Below are positions 7,538 to 13,348 of a DNA stretch of 13,348 nt, one piece after another (the first letter of the stretch is position 1; every line of letters starts with the position of its first letter). The notes under the pieces were generated by a model. It was not told the origin of the DNA, ran no database searches, and saw only the letters and a program-made list of their open reading frames with translations. The position numbers and the translations under genes are program-made. The stretch spans positions 1 through 13,348 of the forward strand of contig JASLEQ010000290.1 in the NCBI GenBank assembly GCA_030151135.1, read 5' to 3'. This DNA is from Candidatus Sulfotelmatobacter sp. GTDB lineage: Bacteria; Acidobacteriota; Terriglobia; Terriglobales; SbA1.

Positions 7538-8155
7538 TTGACCGACCCAGGACAGCGACAGCCTAGCGATTCGATCGAAGCCGACCTTATCGAGAGGGCT
7601 AAACATGGTGACGCCCAGGCGTTCCAAGGCCTCTACGACAAGCACAAGCGCCGTGTCTATTCGCTTTGTCTGCGCATGACGTCCAATACCGCGGAAGCGG
7701 AGGATTTGACCCAGGAAGCCTTCCTCCAGCTCTACCGCAAGATTGCGACGTTTCGCGGAGAATCGGCTTTCTCCACTTGGCTGCACCGCTTGTCTGTAAA
7801 CGTTGTGCTGATGCACCTGCGAAAAAAGAGCCTCCCGCTCGTTTCACTCGAGGAGACCACGCAGGGCGGCGGCGAAGAAGATACGCCGAAAAAAGATTTC
7901 GGTGCCGAAGACATGGCGTTGGCGGGGTCCATCGATCGGCTTCGCTTGCAGAAGGCCGTCAACGATCTTCCCCCAGGATATCGGACTATTTTTGTGCTTC
8001 ACGATATCGAAGGTTACGAACATAATGAGATTGCTGCCATTGTCGGCTGCTCCATTGGCAACAGTAAGTCCCAGTTGCACAAAGCACGGATGAAGTTGCG
8101 CGACATGCTCAGAATGAATCGAAAAGAAAAAACTGAGAAAGCGGAGAAATCCTGA
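7538..8155 (+). CDS. ECF-type RNA polymerase sigma factor (sigma-24/RpoE-like)
   Basis: Alternative sigma factor of 205 residues that directs RNA polymerase to a stress regulon and is held by an anti-sigma factor until a signal arrives. Region 2 is clear: [15 protein letters not shown] leads to RVYSLCLRM, then the core-binding [16 protein letters not shown], then [15 protein letters not shown], the segment that melts the -10 box. A charged linker follows ([17 protein letters not shown]). Region 4 spans [23 protein letters not shown] to [15 protein letters not shown], the helix-turn-helix for the -35 element. The tail is Lys/Glu-rich. I chose TTG at 7538 because GGAAAAGG lies just upstream and the protein then starts shortly before region 2. 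The frame is open to a TTG at 7460, with no Shine-Dalgarno there. The next gene encodes a ZAS-type anti-sigma factor, as expected for this class. Confidence 0.93.
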   Translation: MTDPGQRQPSDSIEADLIERAKHGDAQAFQGLYDKHKRRVYSLCLRMTSNTAEAEDLTQEAFLQLYRKIATFRGESAFSTWLHRLSVNVVLMHLRKKSLPLVSLEETTQGGGEEDTPKKDFGAEDMALAGSIDRLRLQKAVNDLPPGYRTIFVLHDIEGYEHNEIAAIVGCSIGNSKSQLHKARMKLRDMLRMNRKEKTEKAEKS

Positions 8156-8195
8156 ACGGCCTCTACAGGCAACAAAGTAAGAAACAAAGACCTGC

Positions 8196-8285
8196 ATGAG
8201 CAACAGACGTCGAAATCATGGGCCGCAGGACGCAACACTTCTTGAAGTGCAGCAGTTTGGCAGAGGCTTGGGGAGCGCGGTATGA
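8196..8285 (+). CDS. Possible 29-codon leader ORF overlapping the anti-sigma start
   Basis: An ATG at 8196 opens a 29-codon frame whose TGA stop overlaps the anti-sigma ATG (ATGA at 8282-8285). The peptide starts MSNRRRNHG and is basic at its N-terminus. Its upstream ribosome site is poor. The overlap could couple anti-sigma translation to the leader, but a chance open frame of this size is common in GC-rich DNA. The anti-sigma gene also has its own good ribosome site. Confidence 0.2.
   Translation: MSNRRRNHGPQDATLLEVQQFGRGLGSAV
8236..8249 (+). repeat. 14-bp inverted repeat between sigma and anti-sigma genes
   Basis: CACTTC-TT-GAAGTG, a perfect 6-2-6 inverted repeat that ends 32 bases before the anti-sigma ATG. 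It could be a dimeric operator or a small RNA hairpin. No U-tract follows, so it is not a terminator. Confidence 0.5.
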
Positions 8286-8917
8286 CGTGCATTGAATTAC
8301 GAGAAAGTCTCGCGGAAAACGAGGACGGCAGTCGCCCGGAGCAGCGCGCTCATCTCAAGGATTGTCCTGAGTGCGCCACCCTGGTCGCGGATTTGCTCGT
8401 CATCGCCTGCGCCGCTGGCGAATTGCGCGCAGCTCACGAACCCAGTCCACTCGTTTGGAACTCCATTGAGATCGCGTTGAGAAAGGAAGGCTTGATCCGC
8501 CCTCAGCGGTTGAGCCATTCCCTCTTGCCCTCTCTCGGTAGTTCCTGGGGATGGGCCCGCTGGCTGGCTCCGGCTGCCGCCATATTCCTTATCACCGCCG
8601 GCATCTATGTCCGCCAGCACACCGGCAATCATGCCGTCTCCACCAACGAAGTCCGCGTCGCCATTCCGGAGCCCGTTTCCGATGCCGCCGTTGCAGGTCT
8701 GAACGATAACGACCTTCTCCAGGCCATCGCCGAACAACCTGCTGCCATGCAGGCCGAGTACAAAGACAATCTCAGTCGAGTAAACGACTCTATTCGCGAC
8801 GCTAAGTTTACGGTAGAGGCCGATCCCAATGACGAAGATGCCCGCCGCTCGTTGATGGACGCCTATCAACAGAAGGCAATGCTTTTCGAATTGGCCTTGG
8901 ACCGCTCTCTGCCATAA
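8282..8917 (+). CDS. Membrane anti-sigma factor with zinc-finger (ZAS/zf-HC2) domain
   Basis: Predicted single-pass inner-membrane regulator of 211 residues that binds and silences the ECF sigma factor encoded just upstream. The cytoplasmic N-terminal domain carries the ZAS zinc motif H-x3-C-x2-C at His24, Cys28 and Cys31 (HLKDCPEC). Cys3 may also matter. One transmembrane helix covers about residues 92-110 (RWLAPAAAIFLITAGIY). The C-terminal 100 residues would lie in the periplasm and are mostly helical and charged (QAEYKDNLSRVNDSIRD, then DEDARRSLMDAYQQKAMLFE). This part probably senses the signal or carries the protease site. GGGGAG at 8270-8275 with a 6-base spacer fixes the ATG start. 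The 126-bp gap from the sigma gene contains a 14-bp inverted repeat. The family call is strong from layout and motif; the signal is unknown. Confidence 0.88.
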   Translation: MTCIELRESLAENEDGSRPEQRAHLKDCPECATLVADLLVIACAAGELRAAHEPSPLVWNSIEIALRKEGLIRPQRLSHSLLPSLGSSWGWARWLAPAAAIFLITAGIYVRQHTGNHAVSTNEVRVAIPEPVSDAAVAGLNDNDLLQAIAEQPAAMQAEYKDNLSRVNDSIRDAKFTVEADPNDEDARRSLMDAYQQKAMLFELALDRSLP

Positions 8918-8934
8918 TGATTACCATTGTCGTC

Positions 8935-8948
8935 CGCCAGTCCTGGCG
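8935..8948 (+). repeat. 14-bp inverted repeat between anti-sigma and DUF4097 genes
   Basis: CGCCAG-TC-CTGGCG, again a perfect 6-2-6 arrangement, in the 55-bp gap 24 bases before the DUF4097-type ATG. Its sequence is unrelated to the repeat at 8236-8249. It may be an operator or a weak hairpin that tunes the downstream gene. No U-tract follows. Confidence 0.5.
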
Positions 8949-8972
8949 TGAAATACGGGGCGTGAAGAGATC

Positions 8973-9842
8973 ATGAAGGGACGCACAGTTCAACTCGCAG
9001 CAGTCGGCGCAGTCTTGGCGGCAATGAGCGTTGCATCGCTCGAAGCTGAAACTCGCAAGGAGTTCCGCTTCAACGTCACTCCCAAGGCTGGAGTTACTGT
9101 CAACAATCCATACGGCTCCGTTTCAGTGAAGCCATCCACCGGCAATGTCGTCGTTGTCACCGCGGTCCTCGCCTCCGATAAGGTGGAAGTCGACAATTCC
9201 CTCGTGGGGAATCGCGTCGAAATCCAGTCTCATTTATTGCCCGGCGCCGACGAACATTCGGGCCGTGTCGATTATGAAATCCTGGCCCCGGCCGACGCTA
9301 GCTTGACCCTGCATTCCAGCGCTGGGTCCCTGCATGCCGAAAAAATCCATGGCGATGTGAGTCTCGAGGGTGCCGCCGCCCGCGTCGACGTCAGCGATGT
9401 CAGCAACGCTCACGTGCACGTAAAAACACTCAATGGTCCCGTCACCATCACCAACGTGCAAGACGGTCACGTCGAAGTCGATTCTCTCAGCGGCAACGTC
9501 ACCCTCAAGAGCGTGAACGGCCCTCTGATTCAGGTCATTTCCACCAGTGGCGCGATCAGCTACATGGGTGACTTCGGCGATCATGGCGAATATCGCTTGA
9601 CCAGCCATAGCGGCGACATTGAAGCCATCGTCCCCGACTCTATCTCCGCCGATGTCAACGCGCGCTCCGTTCGCGGCGAAGTCCACGACGACCTCCATCT
9701 CCAGCCCAAGGAGCACACCTCCTTCATGGTGAAAGAAGGAAGTGCCTTCTGGGGTACGATGGGCCGCGCCGCCGTCTCTTCCACGGTCGTTCTGCGCAGC
9801 TTCAGTGGTAAAATCCACCTCAGAAAACGCTCTGACAAATAA
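8973..9842 (+). CDS. Exported DUF4097-type beta-strand repeat protein (putative adhesin-like)
   Basis: Exported protein of 289 residues. The signal peptide runs to about Ala25 (MKGRTVQ, hydrophobic core, SLEA). The mature region opens with TRKEFRFNVTPKAGVTVNN and GSVSVKPSTG, the usual start of DUF4097-type proteins. A run of short beta-solenoid-like repeats follows, with recurring Gly-x-Val/Leu turns (GSLHAEKIHGDVSL, GPVTITNV, GNVTLKSVNGP, GAISYMG, GDIEAIV). The C-terminus is basic (HLRKRSDK). No catalytic motif is seen. Proteins of this type are often encoded beside ECF sigma and anti-sigma genes, as here, so it may be a target or a sensor partner of that switch; this is inference. The shikimate kinase frame begins inside its last 100 bases. 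The gap from the anti-sigma gene is 55 bp. Confidence 0.8.
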   Translation: MKGRTVQLAAVGAVLAAMSVASLEAETRKEFRFNVTPKAGVTVNNPYGSVSVKPSTGNVVVVTAVLASDKVEVDNSLVGNRVEIQSHLLPGADEHSGRVDYEILAPADASLTLHSSAGSLHAEKIHGDVSLEGAAARVDVSDVSNAHVHVKTLNGPVTITNVQDGHVEVDSLSGNVTLKSVNGPLIQVISTSGAISYMGDFGDHGEYRLTSHSGDIEAIVPDSISADVNARSVRGEVHDDLHLQPKEHTSFMVKEGSAFWGTMGRAAVSSTVVLRSFSGKIHLRKRSDK

Positions 9843-10491
9843 GCAGAAAAAGAAACCGGAGCGTCCCACACGGCGTTCCGCAGCTCAACCGCGCCGAATC
9901 GCGGCGAAGAAGGCTGCCCCTGTACCGGTGAATTCTATTTTTCTGGTTGGTTTCATGGGCGCCGGAAAGAGTAGCGTTGGCCAGGAGGTCGCTCGCCGGC
10001 TGAATTGGGCTTTTGAGGATCTCGACGACCGCATCCAGAATCGCGAGCGCCGCACAATCGCCGAGATTTTCCGCAATTCTGGAGAACAGCACTTTCGTCA
10101 GACCGAGCACCACGCGCTTAAAGCAATTGTCGACGAGTTGAAGGGCGGAGGAACCAGGGTCGTAGCACTGGGGGGCGGGGCCTTCGTACAACCCGCAAAC
10201 GCTTCCCTGCTGAAAAAGTCCGGTGCCGTCGCGCTCTTTCTCGACGCCCCGGTCGATACCCTCTGGAAGCGCTGTTGCCAACAGCAGCAACAACTCGGAA
10301 CCGAACGTCCGCTCCTTCAGAGCCAGAATCAATTCCGGGACTTGCACCAAGCCCGGCGAAGGAGTTACCTGAAAGCGTCCCTGCGGATCGATACGGCGAA
10401 CCGCTCGATTGACCAGATTGCCGGCCAGATTATCCGCGCGCTAAAGCTCAAGAAGATCGATGTCCGCACGCAAGAAGGAGAATTGGAGTGA
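9805..10491 (+). CDS. aroK: Shikimate kinase
   Basis: Cytoplasmic enzyme that phosphorylates the 3-hydroxyl of shikimate with ATP, the fifth step toward chorismate and aromatic amino acids. The family motifs are complete. Numbered from GTG 9805, the Walker A loop GFMGAGKSS is at 49-57. FEDLDDRI carries the substrate Asp72/Asp74, and EQHFRQTE the substrate Arg98. The ALGGGAF glycine loop is at 123-125, and ERPLL carries the lid Arg168; the late R-x-x-Y (RRRSYL) is also present. The core of about 175 residues is normal. It is preceded by some 40 Lys/Arg/Ala-rich residues that look disordered. The start is unclear: GTG 9742 and GTG 9805 both lie inside the DUF4097-type gene, while GTG 9928 would give a near-minimal kinase. 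None has a good ribosome site. The stop overlaps the next start (GTGA). Confidence 0.92.
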   Translation: MVKSTSENALTNKQKKKPERPTRRSAAQPRRIAAKKAAPVPVNSIFLVGFMGAGKSSVGQEVARRLNWAFEDLDDRIQNRERRTIAEIFRNSGEQHFRQTEHHALKAIVDELKGGGTRVVALGGGAFVQPANASLLKKSGAVALFLDAPVDTLWKRCCQQQQQLGTERPLLQSQNQFRDLHQARRRSYLKASLRIDTANRSIDQIAGQIIRALKLKKIDVRTQEGELE

Positions 10492-11240
10492 CGCTGAAAC
10501 CGATACCGTACGCGGCCGCAATTTCCATACTACTGTGCGTCGCCGCCGTTGCAGGTTATGCCGCCGACAAAAAGTCTGACGCAAAGACCGACAGCAAATT
10601 CGTCGATTCGGGAGCTTTCGGCATCTTCGTGGAAGGAAAGCGAGTCGCTACCGAGACCTTCCATATTCAACAAGGCGGCACTTCCAGCAACATCAAATCC
10701 GAGTTCAAGCAGACCGCCGGAAGCGATGCCATCACGCAAAAATCCGATCTGCAGGTCACTCCTGCTGGAGAACTCGTCACTTATGAATGGAACCAGTCTT
10801 CTGGCGGTTCTCTGACCGTACTGCCAAAAAACGAGTTCCTCATCGAGAAGATCACGCCTGCTTCCGGCAAACCGGTCGAGCATCCTTTCCTGATGCCCAA
10901 CACTTCGCCCATCCTCGACAACAATTTCTTCATTCATCGCGAGGTGCTCCTCTGGCGTTATCTCGCGGCCGATTGCAAGTCCGAAGGCGGCAGCTTTAAA
11001 TGCCAAAAACAACCCGCTGAATTCGGTATCCTTATCCCCCAGGACCAGACCTCCCTGCGCATTCGCGTCGAGTTGATCGGAGATGAAAAGGTCTCCATCC
11101 GTGGTGCCAATCGCGATCTGCTTCGCTTGAATCTGAAAGGCGAGAATTCCGACTGGGCGCTCTGGGTGGATGCGCACGATCAGTTTAAGCTCATAAAAGT
11201 AGCGATACCTGCCGATAACACCGAAGTGGTCCGGGACTGA
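10488..11240 (+). CDS. Exported protein of unknown function
   Basis: I do not recognise this 250-residue protein. It has a signal peptide (MTLKPIPYAAAISILLCVAAVAGYAA, cleavage near residue 25). A short Lys/Asp/Ser linker and a beta-rich body follow, starting GAFGIFVEGKRVATETFHIQ. Alternating strands such as LVTYEWNQSS, NEFLIEKITP and SLRIRVELIG suggest a curved sheet or small barrel, as in DUF3108- or LolA-like periplasmic proteins, but that likeness is only general. Two cysteines 11 residues apart (ADCKSEGGSFKCQ) could form a disulfide. The GTG start overlaps the kinase stop (GTGA), with an excellent AAGGAG at 10475-10480 and a 7-base spacer, so the start is firm. It is probably translated with shikimate kinase. 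The next membrane protein is in the same frame, 45 bp further on. Confidence 0.75.
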   Translation: MTLKPIPYAAAISILLCVAAVAGYAADKKSDAKTDSKFVDSGAFGIFVEGKRVATETFHIQQGGTSSNIKSEFKQTAGSDAITQKSDLQVTPAGELVTYEWNQSSGGSLTVLPKNEFLIEKITPASGKPVEHPFLMPNTSPILDNNFFIHREVLLWRYLAADCKSEGGSFKCQKQPAEFGILIPQDQTSLRIRVELIGDEKVSIRGANRDLLRLNLKGENSDWALWVDAHDQFKLIKVAIPADNTEVVRD

Positions 11241-11285
11241 TTTGATCTTCCCGGCGGCAGAATCGAGATCGCCCTGGAAAACCTA

Positions 11286-12377
11286 TTGCTGCTGACTGAC
11301 TCACGTACCGCTCGGGTTCTGGTCACGGTCCTTCTGTTTGCGCTGGCGCTGGGCTTTCTTTACGTGACCCGCGACACTCTCATCGCATTCCTTTTTGCCA
11401 TCTTCTTCGCCTACCTCATGAGCCCCGCCGTAGCTCACCTGGAAAGACTGCTCAGAGGCCGCGTTCGCGCCATCGCCGTCATTTACGTGTTGTTGCTGGC
11501 GCTCGTTGTTATTTTCTTCGTGATCGTCGGTCCCAAGGTGACCCGCGAAGCTGGCCGCCTCGGCCAATCCCTGCCCGGCCTGATTTCCCAGCTTAGTTCC
11601 GGACAGCTCGCCAGCCGTCTCGGTGCCGAACATGGATGGAATTACAACACCACTGTCTTCGTGCAATCGTTCCTCATCAGCCATCAGAACGACATCACTC
11701 AATTGGCGCAGCATATCGGGCTCCGCACCGCCGATGTCGCCAAGCAAGCCTGGCTCTTGTTCATCGTCCCGCTCCTCTCCATCTTTTTCCTGAAAGACGG
11801 GCGTCTGTTCAGCGAGGTCCTACTTTCCACGATCCAGTCCCGTCCGCAGCGCGAGTTCTTAGAAAACGTCCTCGGCGACTTGAACAAGATGCTCGCGCAT
11901 TTCATCCGTGCCCAGCTAACCCTTGCCGCGCTCTCGCTCGTGGTCTACTCCGCCTTTCTCGGCGTCATGCGTGTTCCCTATGCCCTGGTCCTCGGAACGG
12001 TCGGCGGCGTATTTGAATTCGTGCCCGTCGTCGGCCCCTTGGTAGCTGGGGTCGCCATCATTTCCGTCGCCCTCCTCATGAGCTACCCGCATTGGCTCAT
12101 CGTCCTCATCTTCCTCGTGGCGTGGCGCATGATTCAGGACTATGTCTCTTCTCCCCGCATCATGGGAGAGAGCATGGAACTTCATCCTCTCGCCGCTATC
12201 TTCGGCGTCATGGCCGGAGGCGAAGTCGCCGGGATCCTCGGCATCTATCTCTCCATCCCCGTGATGGCCAGCCTTCGTATCGTCTTCCGCCGTTGGCGCC
12301 TCTACGCAGAAAAGCGTCGCTTTGGGCCCCTCAGCTCCGATTATTCCTTGGGCTCGCAAACCATCTCTCGAAAGTAG
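11286..12377 (+). CDS. AI-2E transporter / PerM family membrane protein
   Basis: Inner-membrane protein of 363 residues in the PF01594-type family (AI-2 exporter TqsA, PerM, YdiK). Two hydrophobic helices fill about residues 10-50, and a third covers about 63-82. A long soluble stretch (about 85-155) with helical, polar sequence follows, then a dense set of membrane segments to about residue 340. Family signatures are the LGTVGGVFEFVPVVGPLVAG block and the DYVSSPRIMGESMELHP block, followed by GGEVAGILGIYLSIPV. The substrate is not known for most members; some export the AI-2 signal, others act in Na+/H+ exchange. No luxS gene is present here. The TTG start has GGAAAA 7 bases upstream. The frame is open back to the preceding stop at 11240, with no better start codon between. 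Confidence 0.9.
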   Translation: MLLTDSRTARVLVTVLLFALALGFLYVTRDTLIAFLFAIFFAYLMSPAVAHLERLLRGRVRAIAVIYVLLLALVVIFFVIVGPKVTREAGRLGQSLPGLISQLSSGQLASRLGAEHGWNYNTTVFVQSFLISHQNDITQLAQHIGLRTADVAKQAWLLFIVPLLSIFFLKDGRLFSEVLLSTIQSRPQREFLENVLGDLNKMLAHFIRAQLTLAALSLVVYSAFLGVMRVPYALVLGTVGGVFEFVPVVGPLVAGVAIISVALLMSYPHWLIVLIFLVAWRMIQDYVSSPRIMGESMELHPLAAIFGVMAGGEVAGILGIYLSIPVMASLRIVFRRWRLYAEKRRFGPLSSDYSLGSQTISRK

Positions 12378-12539
12378 AATCCAGCCCCGGAAAAAAGACT
12401 TGTTTGGTGGATGAATCCATCGTGGTGGACGCGAGCGCGACCACTCTGCTTGAGCTTACGAACCATTCTCAAAACTGCCGACTTCGCGCTTTGGTAATCT
12501 TCCAACCTGTCGTTTGCGCTCGAATCTCCGCGGGCTTGT

Positions 12540-12545
12540 TATAAA
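12540..12545 (+). promoter_or_regulatory. Candidate -10 element just before the asd-like gene
   Basis: TATAAA inside TTGTTATAAAAT stands out in GC-rich DNA, only 15 bp before the ATG at 12561. Transcription from it would leave a leader of about 8 bases with no Shine-Dalgarno, so the mRNA may be nearly leaderless. No -35 is found at normal spacing. The rest of the 183-bp gap (12378-12560) holds an inverted repeat GTGGT/ACCAC (12422-12444) and no gene that I can support. Confidence 0.4.
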
Positions 12546-12560
12546 ATTCCAGATATTCAC

Positions 12561-13348
12561 ATGAACAATAAGATCCCTATCGGTATTCTCGGCGCCACCG
12601 GTGTCGTCGGACAGCGCTTCATCCAGATGCTTGAGCACCACCCGTGGTTCGAAGTGGCATGGCTCGCCGCTTCCGACCGCTCTGAAGGCAAACCCTACGC
12701 AGAAGCCGCCCGCTGGCGCTTAAAGACTCAAATCCCCGCCGCCGTCGCCAAGATGAAAGTCTCCCCGGCTACTCCCGCCGGCGCTCCTAAAGTCATCTTC
12801 GCCGCGCTCGACTCCGGCATCGCCGCTGAACTCGAGCCCCGCTTCGCCGACGCCGGATGCATTGTCGTCTCCAATTCCAGCGCGCTGCGCATGCAGGAAA
12901 ACGTTCCTCTGGTAATCCCGGAAGTCAATGCCAGCCACATCAAGCTCATCGACACTCAAGCCTGGCGCAAAAAATCCGGAGGCTACGTCGTCACCAATCC
13001 CAACTGCTCCGCCATTGGACTCGTGCTCGCCCTTGCCCCCCTTCATCAGAAGTTTGGCCTCGATATCGTGATGGCCGTTACCATGCAAGCCGTCAGCGGC
13101 GCGGGATATCCCGGCGTCGCCTCGCTCGACATCCTCGGCAACGTCATCCCCTTCATCAAGAATGAAGAGGAGAAAATGGAAGAGGAGACACGCAAGCTGC
13201 TGGGCCGAGTTCGCTCCCCTCACCGGCAAGCACCTGCCTACCGCGCCTGACATGCCCGTCGAGTACGACGACGCCATTGATCGACCGCAGCCACGCCTCG
13301 ACCGCATGCGTGGCAACGGCATGGCCGCCACCGTGGGCCGTCTGCGCG
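12561..13348 (+). pseudogene. asd: Aspartate-semialdehyde dehydrogenase (archaeal/fungal type), internal deletion with frameshift, 3' end outside the window
   Basis: Asd makes aspartate semialdehyde from aspartyl phosphate with NADPH, the branch point to lysine/diaminopimelate, threonine and methionine. The N-terminal part is intact: the NADP loop GATGVVGQ (11-18), catalytic Cys149 in NPNCSAIG, and [10 protein letters not shown] (176-185). NPNCS with this spacing fits the archaeal/fungal branch. The frame reads correctly to KLLG (Gly215, codon 13203-13205), then turns to nonsense and stops at 13248-13250. From 13207 the +1 frame gives correct family sequence again, [14 protein letters not shown] to DRPQPRLDR and [12 protein letters not shown], open to the window edge. 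In homologues I recall (e.g. Methanocaldococcus), about 50 residues lie between these blocks, including the CNRV and DGHTE motifs with the active-site His. Those are absent. So this is not a one-base slip but a deletion of about 150 bp. It is either a real lesion or an assembly error. Confidence 0.85.

Noticed and set aside
12422..12444. GTGGT/ACCAC inverted repeat after the AI-2E gene as a terminator
   Set aside because: A 5-bp stem with a 13-base loop and no U-tract is too weak to call.
12410..12496. Short ATG frame of 28 codons in the gap before asd
   Set aside because: No ribosome site, no recognisable motif and no special joint to a neighbour; a chance frame is likely.
12092..12544. 150-codon plus-strand frame running through the AI-2E gene end into the next gap
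   Set aside because: Most of it is out-of-frame translation of the AI-2E gene (His/Arg/Pro-rich), and the part in the gap has no start or motif.
13206..13206. Simple one-base insertion as the only fault in asd
   Set aside because: Restoring the frame at this base still leaves about 50 family-conserved residues missing, so a larger deletion is needed to explain the sequence.

Overview
The window reads as chromosomal DNA from a GC-rich, double-membrane (diderm) bacterium. It encodes an Omp85 outer-membrane insertase, several proteins with signal peptides and a lipoprotein. An Acidobacteriota (Koribacter- or Terriglobia-like) source is the best guess, from the sigma/anti-sigma/DUF4097 gene set and the overall protein style. 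That is inference from memory and was not tested by a search. No phage, transposon, CRISPR, rRNA or tRNA signal is visible.

Left part, minus strand (1-3950): a tightly overlapped outer-membrane biogenesis operon, transcribed leftward. It holds a large BamA/TamA-type Omp85 protein with seven POTRA-like repeats, a short SurA-N-like periplasmic chaperone without a PPIase domain, and the first 21 codons of a membrane-anchored protein that may be TamB-like. The joints are TGATG and GTGA, which implies translational coupling.

Middle (3951-7440): a divergent promoter region separates the Omp85 operon from a plus-strand MoeB/ThiF-type E1-like adenylyltransferase. A small minus-strand TIG-domain lipoprotein converges on that gene. 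After a 320-bp non-coding stretch comes a plus-strand major facilitator transporter that resembles the MFSD1 type.

Right part, plus strand (7300-12377): a probable envelope-stress or regulatory cluster. An ECF sigma factor is preceded by two copies of an 11-bp promoter-like element. It is followed by its zinc-finger membrane anti-sigma factor and an exported DUF4097-type beta-repeat protein. Closely behind are shikimate kinase (whose start lies inside the DUF4097 gene), an unrecognised exported protein (GTGA overlap) and an AI-2E/PerM family membrane protein.

Right end (12540-13348): an archaeal/fungal-type aspartate-semialdehyde dehydrogenase gene. About 50 codons, including the region that normally carries the catalytic His, appear to be missing, and the reading frame shifts at the junction. 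This is the most unusual observation in the window. It is either a real lesion in a normally essential gene or an assembly error. I see no clear undescribed multi-gene system. The other points worth checking are the seven-POTRA Omp85 operon and the tandem elements before the sigma gene.
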